Assembly (NCBI GenBank): GCA_025362535.1
Contig: JANYGE010000123.1
Location: 1 to 6,769, forward strand
Length of the DNA stretch: 6,769 bases
Direction of reading: 5' to 3'
Source: Hyphomicrobiales bacterium
Lineage (GTDB): Bacteria; Pseudomonadota; Alphaproteobacteria; Rhizobiales; Aestuariivirgaceae
Both the position numbers and the translations under genes were made by a program. Below are positions 1 through 5,387 of the stretch, piece after piece (positions within the stretch are counted from its first letter, which is position 1; each line of letters opens with the position of its first letter). Under the pieces are notes generated by a model. It did not search any database. It saw only the letters and a program-made list of their open reading frames with translations, and was not told the DNA's origin.

Positions 1-287
1 TTCGTGAGGCCAAGCCTCGTCTAAATGCGGAAGCTTGCGCAAATCTCGCAACAGCGCTCGAGTTTCTTGGCCTGTGGTCGGGAGAAACAGCTCTTGAAGT
101 GATGGGACATGGTAAGTCGACTTCGATTTCTAGAGACCAAATCGTCCGCCTGATTGAAGATCGCCTTGTTGCCCGCCATACTAAAGACTGGGCCGAATCT
201 GACCGCATTCGTGATGAGCTTGATGCGATGGGCATTGCGATTAAGGACAATAAGGATGGCACGACAAGTTGGGAGGTTAAGCGATGA
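1..287 (+). CDS. cysS: Cysteinyl-tRNA synthetase, C-terminal end (partial, 5' end outside window)
   Basis: The reading frame is open from the window edge (first full codon at position 3) to TGA at 285-287, giving about 94 residues of a C-terminus. The segment [12 protein letters not shown] followed by a helical stretch containing [19 protein letters not shown], then [21 protein letters not shown], is the typical end of bacterial CysS: the last helical region plus the conserved 'A(R/K)..KD(W/F)AE(S/A)DRIRDEL...GI.(I/L)(K/E)D...GT.W' tail. CysS charges tRNA-Cys with cysteine in the cytoplasm using ATP. The HIGH and KMSKS motifs and zinc ligands lie upstream and are not visible here. An internal ATG at 99 is just a methionine within the domain, not a start, because homology continues upstream of it. 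The stop overlaps the next gene's start (ATGA, 284-287), so cysS probably heads or lies within the operon with the DUF559 gene, cimA and rarD. Identification is confident from the tail alone. Confidence 0.9.
   Translation, partial: REAKPRLNAEACANLATALEFLGLWSGETALEVMGHGKSTSISRDQIVRLIEDRLVARHTKDWAESDRIRDELDAMGIAIKDNKDGTTSWEVKR
271..276 (+). promoter_or_regulatory. Ribosome binding site (GGGAGG) for the DUF559 gene
   Basis: GGGAGG lies 7 bases before the ATG at 284, inside the last codons of cysS. This is a strong Shine-Dalgarno match at good spacing. It matters because it supports the ATG at 284 as the true start, and hence translation of the palindromic element that follows. Confidence 0.7.
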
Positions 288-796
288 GTGCTGGCAGTCC
301 CCTCTCCCGGCTCGCAAGTGCTCGCCACCCTCTCCCGCAAGGGGAGAGGGTTGAAGAAAAAAAGAGTGATGTCGCCAAAAATCAACCCTCCCCCCTTGCG
401 GGGGAGGGTGGCGCTCTTGCGCCGGGAGAGGGGGCGGTTCGTCCGCGTACGGACGTTACAAATAGAACCCTGAAATTTGCCAAGCGTCTCCGCTCGGAAA
501 TGACTGATGCTGAAACCAAACTTTGGCAGGAACTTCGCGCTCACCGGTTTGAAAATTACAAATTCAAACGCCAACAACCCATTGGAAAATATATTGTAGA
601 CTTCGTCAATCTTGAGCACCGCCTGATCATCGAAGTGGATGGTAGCCAGCATGATGACTCGCAACGGGACAAAATTAGGGATGTTTGGCTGCAATCTCAA
701 GATTTCCGCATTCTGCGATTTTGGAATATCGACGTACTCAAAGAAATGGATGGCGTGTTGCTTGCAATCCTCGCCGCCTTGAAAGAAGCTAAATGA
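284..796 (+). CDS. DUF559 (Vsr-like, PD-(D/E)XK fold) domain protein with palindrome-encoded N-terminus
   Basis: 170 residues. Residues from about 60 to 168 match the DUF559 family: [21 protein letters not shown] (63-85 region), then [11 protein letters not shown] (98-107), [12 protein letters not shown] (114-125) and LRFWNIDVL (144-152). In Vsr-like restriction-fold nucleases the acidic residues corresponding to D106, E117 and D119, with H123 nearby, form the metal site; all are present, so the fold looks intact. The family is widely annotated as 'endonuclease domain-containing', but its substrate and role are not established. Residues 1-56 are unlike the domain and are the translation of two inverted copies of a GC-rich palindrome (PLPQGERVE and PSPLAGEGG). 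ATG 284 is preferred because GGGAGG precedes it, it overlaps the cysS stop as ATGA, and the next in-frame ATG (500, M73) would cut into the domain's first helix. The stop overlaps cimA's start by ATGA. The gene sits between two housekeeping genes and looks like an insertion into a cysS-cimA operon, or an old member of it. Confidence 0.85.
   Translation: MSAGSPLSRLASARHPLPQGERVEEKKSDVAKNQPSPLAGEGGALAPGEGAVRPRTDVTNRTLKFAKRLRSEMTDAETKLWQELRAHRFENYKFKRQQPIGKYIVDFVNLEHRLIIEVDGSQHDDSQRDKIRDVWLQSQDFRILRFWNIDVLKEMDGVLLAILAALKEAK
299..354 (+). repeat. REP-like palindromic element, left copy
   Basis: A 56-base GC-rich element starts with CCCCTCTCCCGG, continues through a short weakly pairing GGC...GCC segment (309-326), and ends in a strong hairpin: CCCTCTCCC (328-336), loop GCAAG (337-341), GGGAGAGGG (342-350), then TTGA. 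The 9-bp stem is perfect. The element recurs in inverted orientation at 382-434. It lies wholly inside the DUF559 reading frame and is translated as roughly [19 protein letters not shown]. From memory, similar peptides are common in predicted alphaproteobacterial proteins, which would fit a dispersed repeat family; this was not checked by search. Confidence 0.8.
382..434 (-). repeat. REP-like palindromic element, right (inverted) copy
   Basis: The reverse complement of this 53-base stretch aligns with the left copy at 299-354. Both have the C-rich run CTCTCCCGG, a GGC...GCC segment (here a GGCGC/GCGCC hairpin, 410-423), then a 9-bp hairpin with the same GCAAG loop, then TTGA. In the last 27 bases only two positions differ from the left copy, and these two face each other in the stem (T-A replaced by C-G), so the hairpin (386-394 with 400-408 on the + strand) is preserved. 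On the + strand it is translated as [18 protein letters not shown]. On the minus strand the hairpin is followed by TTGATTTTT, which resembles an intrinsic terminator, but no minus-strand gene leads into it. Confidence 0.8.
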
Positions 797-2364
797 CCCG
801 CGAACGCCTCTACCTTTTTGACACTACACTGCGCGATGGCCAGCAGACGCCGGGGGTTACGTTTTCGCTTGATGATAAGCTTGTCATCATGGGCATGCTC
901 GATAAATTGGGCGTGGATTATATTGAAGGGGGATACCCTGGCGGCAACCCGACGGATAATGCGTTGTTCGGTGAGACGCGCAACACGCGGGCCACTTTCA
1001 CAGCCTTTGGCATGACCAAGCGGGCCGGGCGTTCGGCTTCCAATGATCCAGGCTTACAGTCTTTGCTGCAGGCGCATTCCAAAGCGATTTGTTTCGTCGC
1101 TAAAACCTGGGATTATCATGTGCGTGTGGCGCTGGGCTGCACCAATGAAGAGAATCTCGAAACCATCCGCGATTCAGTAAGTGTCGCGAAATCCGCTGGC
1201 AAGGAAGTGCTGGTGGATTGTGAGCATTTCTTCGATGGTTATAAAGCCAATCCTGATTATGCCACGGCCTGCGCCAAAGCAGCCTATGACAGTGGTGCGC
1301 GCTGGGTGGTGCTGTGCGACACCAATGGCGGCAGCTTACCTTCTGAGATTTCAGAAATCGTCCGTACAATGACGAAAATCATCCCGGGATCGCATCTCGG
1401 TATTCACGCTCATAATGATACCGAGCAGGCAGTGGCCAATTCACTTGCTGCTGTGGAGGCTGGTTGTCGCCAAATTCAGGGCACGCTCAATGGGCTCGGT
1501 GAACGCTGCGGCAATGCCAATCTGGTTTCGATCATCGGCACACTTGGCTTAAAACCTCAGTACACCGAGCGATTTGAGACGGGGGCGAATCTATCAGAGC
1601 TCACGGCTATTTCGCGCAGCTTTGATGAGTTGCTTAACCGTTCACCCTATGCGCAAGCGCCTTATGTGGGCAAAAGTGCCTTTGCCACCAAGGCTGGCAT
1701 TCATGCTTCGGCTTTGGCAAAGGAGCCAGAAACCTATGAGCATGTGAAGCCCGAGAGCGTTGGCAATACGCGGCGCATTTTGGTTTCGGACCAAGCTGGA
1801 AAATCAAACTTGCTGGCAGAGCTCAAGCGCATCAACATTGTTCTTACCAAGGATGATGCACGGCTTGACCATTTGTTGCGCGAGGTGAAAGAGCGCGAGA
1901 ACAATGGCTATGCTTATGATGGGGCAGATGCCTCATTCGAACTTTTAGCGCGGCGGATTCTTGGCAATGTGCCACACTATTTCGATGTGCAATCCTTCGA
2001 TGTGAATGTGGGCCAGCGCGAGGGAAAAATGTATTCTGAAGCGGTGGTGAAAGTTTTGGTCGATGGCGAGGTTCTCACCAGCATAGGCGAAGGCAATGGC
2101 CCGGTCAGCGCACTTGATATTGCGCTGCGCAAAGACCTTGGCAAATATCAGCGCTTCATCGAAGGTATGGATTTGGTTGATTATAAAGTGCGTATCCTGA
2201 ATGGCGGCACCAGTGCCACCACACGCGTGCTGATCGAAAGCCGTGATGATAAGGGCGAGCGCTGGTTTACTGTGGGCGTCTCGCCCAATATTGTGGAGGC
2301 TTCATTCCAAGCCTTGTTAGACGCGATCAATTTCAAATTGCTCCGTGAAAATGTGAGCGCATAA
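793..2364 (+). CDS. cimA: (R)-citramalate synthase
   Basis: 523 residues, the usual length for the CimA family of the LeuA-like DRE-TIM metallolyases. CimA condenses pyruvate with acetyl-CoA to give (R)-citramalate, the first step of the threonine-independent route to 2-oxobutyrate and isoleucine. Visible motifs: DTTLRDGQQ (10-18, with the catalytic Arg and metal-binding Asp of the superfamily), YIEGGYPGGNPTD (43-55), HAHND (205-209, metal-binding histidines), TLNGLGERCGNAN (231-243) and GIHASA (302-307). Residues about 1-275 are the TIM barrel, about 280-375 the linker subdomain and about 385-515 the C-terminal LeuA-type allosteric dimer domain, where isoleucine feedback would act in known relatives. 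EGGYPGGNP rather than the isopropylmalate synthase signature, and the overall length, favour CimA over LeuA; homocitrate synthase is less likely. ATG 793 overlaps the DUF559 stop (ATGA), with only a weak GAAAG-like ribosome site upstream, so coupled translation is likely. The sequence does not prove that it is the cell's main isoleucine route. Confidence 0.93.
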   Translation: MTRERLYLFDTTLRDGQQTPGVTFSLDDKLVIMGMLDKLGVDYIEGGYPGGNPTDNALFGETRNTRATFTAFGMTKRAGRSASNDPGLQSLLQAHSKAICFVAKTWDYHVRVALGCTNEENLETIRDSVSVAKSAGKEVLVDCEHFFDGYKANPDYATACAKAAYDSGARWVVLCDTNGGSLPSEISEIVRTMTKIIPGSHLGIHAHNDTEQAVANSLAAVEAGCRQIQGTLNGLGERCGNANLVSIIGTLGLKPQYTERFETGANLSELTAISRSFDELLNRSPYAQAPYVGKSAFATKAGIHASALAKEPETYEHVKPESVGNTRRILVSDQAGKSNLLAELKRINIVLTKDDARLDHLLREVKERENNGYAYDGADASFELLARRILGNVPHYFDVQSFDVNVGQREGKMYSEAVVKVLVDGEVLTSIGEGNGPVSALDIALRKDLGKYQRFIEGMDLVDYKVRILNGGTSATTRVLIESRDDKGERWFTVGVSPNIVEASFQALLDAINFKLLRENVSA

Positions 2365-3248
2365 TGCTTTCAAAAATGTCTGAATCGAATAAGGGCGTTC
2401 TCTTCGCCATCATAGCCCATTTGTTTTGGGGCGGCATGGCGGTCTATTTTGGTTTGATACGCCACATCAATCCGGTGGAAATTGCCGCCAATCGTGGCGT
2501 GTGGTCGGTGCCTATTGCAGCTCTTGTTATCTGGTGGCTTAGATTATTTCCAAATGTTTGGGCCGTTTTAAAAAATCCGAAATCAGTTTTGATCCTCGCC
2601 TTTACCAGCGCAATTATCGTTTTCAATTGGACCTTCTATATCTGGTGCATTCAGCATGGGCGCACTTTGGAGGCAAGCTTAGGCTATTTCATTAACCCGC
2701 TTTTGAATGTTGTAGCGGGGTTCTTTTTTCTGGGCGAAAGATTTAACCGCGTTCAACTTATCGCAATTGCTTTGGCGGCGATTGCCGTCACGGTGCAAAC
2801 CATAGCGACAGGCGTGTTTCCCGTCCTTGGTTTGGCACTTGCCGGCAGCTTTTGTCTCTATGGGCTGCTGCGCAAGACCATAACTGTGGGTCCGGTCGAG
2901 GGCTTTTTTGTCGAAGTTCTGTTGATCGCTTTGCCACTTCTTGCTGTTGAGTTCTGGTTGTTCAAAAGCGGCAGCGCTAAATTTGGCGATAATGTTTTCG
3001 ACACGCTCATGCTGCTCGGGTGCGGCGCATTGACATCAGGTGCCTTGATCTTCTTTGCCGCATCGCTCAAGCGCCTGCGTTATTCCACCGCCGGGCTGCT
3101 ACAATATATTTCACCCTCATTGGTGTTCTTGACAGCCGTGTTTGTTTTTCATGAGCACATTGATAAATGGAAATTGCTATCCTTTGTTATTATCTGGATT
3201 GCTCTTGCTATTTATTCCGCCAGCAGCCTGAAAGAACACCGCGCTTAA
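2364..3248 (+). CDS. rarD: EamA-family inner-membrane permease, RarD type
   Basis: 294 residues, strongly hydrophobic, with a pattern fitting the 10 membrane helices and two internal EamA repeats of the drug/metabolite transporter superfamily. RarD-type signatures are clear: IIAHLFWGGMAVYFGLI (16-32), NWTFYIWCIQHGRTLEASLGYFINPLLNVVAGFFFLGERF (88-127 region) and GLLQYISPSLVFLTAVFVFHE (244-264). The name comes from the E. coli 'chloramphenicol-sensitive protein', but the substrate is unknown; relatives carry amino acids, metabolites or drugs. The ATG at 2364 shares one base with the cimA stop (TAATG), suggesting re-initiation. A second in-frame ATG at 2376 (M5) is possible; neither has a good ribosome site. 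Position behind cimA makes a role in amino-acid or related metabolite export or uptake a reasonable guess, no more. The stop lies inside the convergent overlap with the LOG-family gene. Confidence 0.9.
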   Translation: MLSKMSESNKGVLFAIIAHLFWGGMAVYFGLIRHINPVEIAANRGVWSVPIAALVIWWLRLFPNVWAVLKNPKSVLILAFTSAIIVFNWTFYIWCIQHGRTLEASLGYFINPLLNVVAGFFFLGERFNRVQLIAIALAAIAVTVQTIATGVFPVLGLALAGSFCLYGLLRKTITVGPVEGFFVEVLLIALPLLAVEFWLFKSGSAKFGDNVFDTLMLLGCGALTSGALIFFAASLKRLRYSTAGLLQYISPSLVFLTAVFVFHEHIDKWKLLSFVIIWIALAIYSASSLKEHRA

Positions 3249-3847
3249 AGTTTATCTTGGAGCACCAGTTTTGGCACCACATCATGCTGCTTGGCGCGGC
3301 GGAATTGATATTGCGGAACCACGTCTGCTGCCGTCTTGGCCACATCGACCAGCACCTCCATGCCAGCACGAATAAAGCTTTCGCTGCGCATATGTTCAAG
3401 CAACGTGAGCAGTGGTTGCCAATAGCCATCAATATCGCAAATCACAATCGGCTTGGCATGCTGGCCAAGCTGGGCCCAAGTGAGAATTTCAGCGAGTTCT
3501 TCCAAGGTGCCAATGCCGCCGGGCAGGGCGACAAAGCCAGTAGCTCGCTCAAACATCGCGGTTTTGCGTTCATGCATATTTGTCGTGACGATAAGTTCGT
3601 TTACGCCATCGAGCATGCGCTCGCGCGACACTAGGAATTCCGGAATAATACCAGTCACATGACCGCCTGCACCCAGAACCCCGCGCGCCACTTCACCCAT
3701 CAATCCCATGCCGCCGCCGCCATAAACCAGACCAATATCAGCAGCAGCCATGGCCTTGCCCAGCTCTTGGGCCGCCGCCATATAGGCCGGATTTTTACCC
3801 GGGCCTGAGCCGCAATAAACGCAAAGGCGATGTTCAGGTATATGCAT
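3245..3847 (-). CDS. LOG-family (TIGR00730) nucleoside-5'-monophosphate phosphoribohydrolase
   Basis: 200 residues with a Rossmann-like fold, close to the usual 190-200 residues of the family. The N-terminal VYCGSGPGKNPAY (10-22), VYGGGGMGLMG (41-51), MHERK (91-95) and PGGIGTLEE (109-117) are the complete LOG signature; R94 and E117 fall where the family's catalytic Arg and Glu sit. Characterised members cleave cytokinin riboside 5'-monophosphates, or AMP and related nucleotides, to free base and ribose 5-phosphate; older records mislabel them lysine decarboxylases. In a bacterium without evident plant-hormone genes in view, nucleotide turnover is the safer reading. The ATG at 3847 has AGGAG five bases upstream (3853-3857 on the + strand). 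The gene is divergent from the LysM gene and convergent with rarD, the stop codons overlapping by 4 bases. Confidence 0.92.
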   Translation of the reverse strand: MHIPEHRLCVYCGSGPGKNPAYMAAAQELGKAMAAADIGLVYGGGGMGLMGEVARGVLGAGGHVTGIIPEFLVSRERMLDGVNELIVTTNMHERKTAMFERATGFVALPGGIGTLEELAEILTWAQLGQHAKPIVICDIDGYWQPLLTLLEHMRSESFIRAGMEVLVDVAKTAADVVPQYQFRRAKQHDVVPKLVLQDKL

Positions 3848-3852
3848 CTATT

Positions 3853-3857
3853 CTCCT
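3853..3857 (-). promoter_or_regulatory. Ribosome binding site (AGGAG) for the LOG-family gene
   Basis: On the minus strand AGGAG stands five bases before the ATG at 3847. It decides this start over upstream in-frame possibilities. Confidence 0.75.
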
Positions 3858-3903
3858 GCTGACATGAAATTATCACAATACTTTTGGGCGCGGGGGCCTT
3901 ATT

Positions 3904-3931
3904 AAGATATCGACTCATGCCTACATAGCAA
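3904..3931 (-). promoter_or_regulatory. Possible promoter for the LOG-family gene in the divergent spacer
   Basis: In the 121-base spacer between the divergent starts (3848-3968), the minus strand reads TTGCTA (3931-3926), 16 bases, then TATCTT (3909-3904). Each box matches four of six sigma-70 consensus positions. The spacer must hold promoters for at least one and probably both directions because no other gene reads into it. I see no convincing -35/-10 pair for the rightward LysM gene and no clear operator. The assignment is weak and by eye. Confidence 0.3.
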
Positions 3932-3968
3932 ATTATTGCGCGATGTCTTTAATTCGGATGGAATTGTG

Positions 3969-5387
3969 ATGAAGTTTAACCCAATTGCCCTTTTCACCAG
4001 TTTAACTGTCGTTGCAGCGGGCGCTGCTGGTTATATGGCTTTCCACCCCACCATGTTTACCTCGGTGCGACCATTGGCCGTGGTGAGCGATCCAGCTCCC
4101 GTAGCGGAAACCCCAGTGGTTGAGGCACCTGCAGTTGAAGCTCCAGTGGTCAAGCCTGTAGTGACTGAAGCTCCAGTAACCAAAGCACCTGTGGTTGAAG
4201 CCCCCAAAGCAGAGGCCCCCGCAGTTGAGCCGCCTCCCACAAAGCCAGCCGAGCAAGTGGCTGCTGTCACTCAACCCGTTGCCCAGCCTGAGCCAACCCC
4301 TGCCATTGTGGTGCCAAGTTTTGATACAGTGCGCGTTGAAATTGGCGGTGATGCGGTGATTGCTGGCCGGGCCCAGCCCGATACCGAAGTGGTGGCGAAA
4401 CTCAATGGCGTTGCAATAGCTACAGCTATGGCAAGTGCAGATGGCTCATTTGTAATGATACCGGACAATCCGCTTCCGGCAGGTGCTGGGGTTCTTTCAT
4501 TGGAAACGACGGTTGCCGGAGAGGTTATCGCATCAACGACGACGGTGGCTGTGGCCGTGAAACCGAAAGGCCAGGGTGAAACCACAGTTGCTGTTTTGGC
4601 TCCAGATCAGCCGACCAAGATTTTACAAGCGCCAGCCTCGCCTTCAAAATCGGTGGTGCTCGATGCTGTGGATTATAACACCGCAGGCGACATTGTGTTT
4701 TCAGGCCGCTCGCAGCCCGGGTCTGTTGTCAGGCTCTACGTGGATAACGCCATTGCCGGTGAGGCTAAAGCCGATGACAGTGGCAGATGGACCTATGCTG
4801 GAAAATCTGAAGTTCCCGCTGGACAACACATGTTGCGGGCCGATGCGGTTACAGCTGATGGCTCGGTTTCAAGCCGCGTGGAATTGCCCTTCTTGCGCGA
4901 GGCCCCAGCTATAGTGGCCGAAGCGGTTGCTCCAGCGGCTGCGGCCCCAGTGCCAGCCCCGATTGCTCAACCAGCCCCAGCTCCAGTGGTAGCCGCAGCT
5001 CCCGCAGTGGTAACGACGGCACCCGTTGCGGCGGCTCCACAAACAACCACAGCTGCGGCCCCCGCCGTCGTGGCGAAGGTTCCGGAGGCTGTCGTAACAG
5101 CACAGCCCGCACCTCCCACGCCTGTTGTGTCAGCGCCCGGAGTCGTAGCCCAACCTCCTGCACTCGTGGCCACAGCGCAGCCCGCAACCGTTTCCACGGC
5201 ACCACAGCCAACCCGCATTGTGATCCAGCCCGGCAATAATCTCTGGCGGCTTTCGCGCGAGCTTTATGGCTATGGCAGAAAATACACCGTGATCTATGAA
5301 GCCAATAAAGATCAAATCCGCAATCCGCGCTTGATCTTCCCCGGCCAAATTCTCACGGCTCCCGTTATACAAGGCACCACACCTTGA
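3969..5387 (+). CDS. Membrane-anchored protein with Ig-like domains and C-terminal LysM domain
   Basis: 472 residues from the ATG at 3969. Layout: short cytoplasmic start, one membrane segment (about 4-25, NPIALFTSLTVVAAGAAGYMAF) acting as uncleaved signal anchor, a Pro/Val/Glu-rich linker with decapeptide repeats (39-116), an Ig-like beta domain (about 118-198, VRVEIGGDAVIAGRAQPDTEV), a second similar one (about 228-308, GDIVFSGRSQPGSVVRLYVDN ... AGQHMLRADAVTADG), a long Ala/Pro/Val linker (310-415), and a LysM domain (about 417-466: IVIQPGNNLWRLSRELYG ... YEANKDQIRNPRLIFPGQIL). LysM binds the glycan of peptidoglycan, so the protein likely spans from inner membrane to cell wall; its exact job is unknown. 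ATG 3969 is preferred to an in-frame TTG at 3936 or GTG at 3966 because it places the hydrophobic segment right after a short MKFN start; the ribosome site (GGATGGA, 3957-3963) is only fair. The stop overlaps the exporter's start (TTGA), implying a shared operon. Confidence 0.88.
   Translation: MKFNPIALFTSLTVVAAGAAGYMAFHPTMFTSVRPLAVVSDPAPVAETPVVEAPAVEAPVVKPVVTEAPVTKAPVVEAPKAEAPAVEPPPTKPAEQVAAVTQPVAQPEPTPAIVVPSFDTVRVEIGGDAVIAGRAQPDTEVVAKLNGVAIATAMASADGSFVMIPDNPLPAGAGVLSLETTVAGEVIASTTTVAVAVKPKGQGETTVAVLAPDQPTKILQAPASPSKSVVLDAVDYNTAGDIVFSGRSQPGSVVRLYVDNAIAGEAKADDSGRWTYAGKSEVPAGQHMLRADAVTADGSVSSRVELPFLREAPAIVAEAVAPAAAAPVPAPIAQPAPAPVVAAAPAVVTTAPVAAAPQTTTAAAPAVVAKVPEAVVTAQPAPPTPVVSAPGVVAQPPALVATAQPATVSTAPQPTRIVIQPGNNLWRLSRELYGYGRKYTVIYEANKDQIRNPRLIFPGQILTAPVIQGTTP
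4107..4226 (+). repeat. 30-base tandem repeat encoding decapeptides in the Pro-rich linker
   Basis: Four imperfect 30-base units begin at 4107, 4137, 4167 and 4197, with a degenerate fifth at 4227. The units at 4137 and 4167 share GAAGCTCCAGT. They encode decapeptides ETPVVEAPAV, EAPVVKPVVT, EAPVTKAPVV and EAPKAEAPAV. The alternating Pro with Val, Glu and Lys suggests an extended, stiff spacer across the periplasm. Confidence 0.8.
4896..5213 (+). other. Ala/Pro/Val-rich low-complexity linker of the LysM protein
   Basis: About 106 residues made almost only of Ala, Pro, Val, Thr and Gln (for example PAAAAPVPAPIAQPAPAP), lying between the second Ig-like domain and the LysM domain. There is no strict period, unlike the first linker. 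The GC-rich biased codons produce long open frames on the opposite strand, which are not genes. Confidence 0.75.

Noticed and set aside
21..317. Minus-strand open frame across the cysS end
   Set aside because: It is antisense to a clear CysS C-terminus, its peptide has no recognisable family and there is no ribosome site.
386..408. Hairpin followed by TTGATTTTT on the minus strand as an intrinsic terminator
   Set aside because: Stem and T-rich tail look right, but no minus-strand gene reads into it and the sequence is better explained as part of the repeat element.
299..434. CRISPR-like array
   Set aside because: Only two units, in inverted orientation, each self-complementary, with no regular unique spacers.
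3167..3634. Plus-strand open frame of 155 codons overlapping rarD and the LOG-family gene
   Set aside because: It is antisense to a complete LOG protein with all its motifs and its peptide resembles no family I know.
3936..3968. Upstream TTG/GTG starts for the LysM protein
   Set aside because: They add a polar stretch (RDVFNSDGIV) before the signal anchor and have no good ribosome site; ATG 3969 gives a normal signal-anchor start.
4271..5236. Several long minus-strand frames opposite the LysM gene
   Set aside because: They arise from the biased Ala/Pro/Val codons of the linkers; their peptides are Gly/Ala/Thr-rich mirror products without domains.
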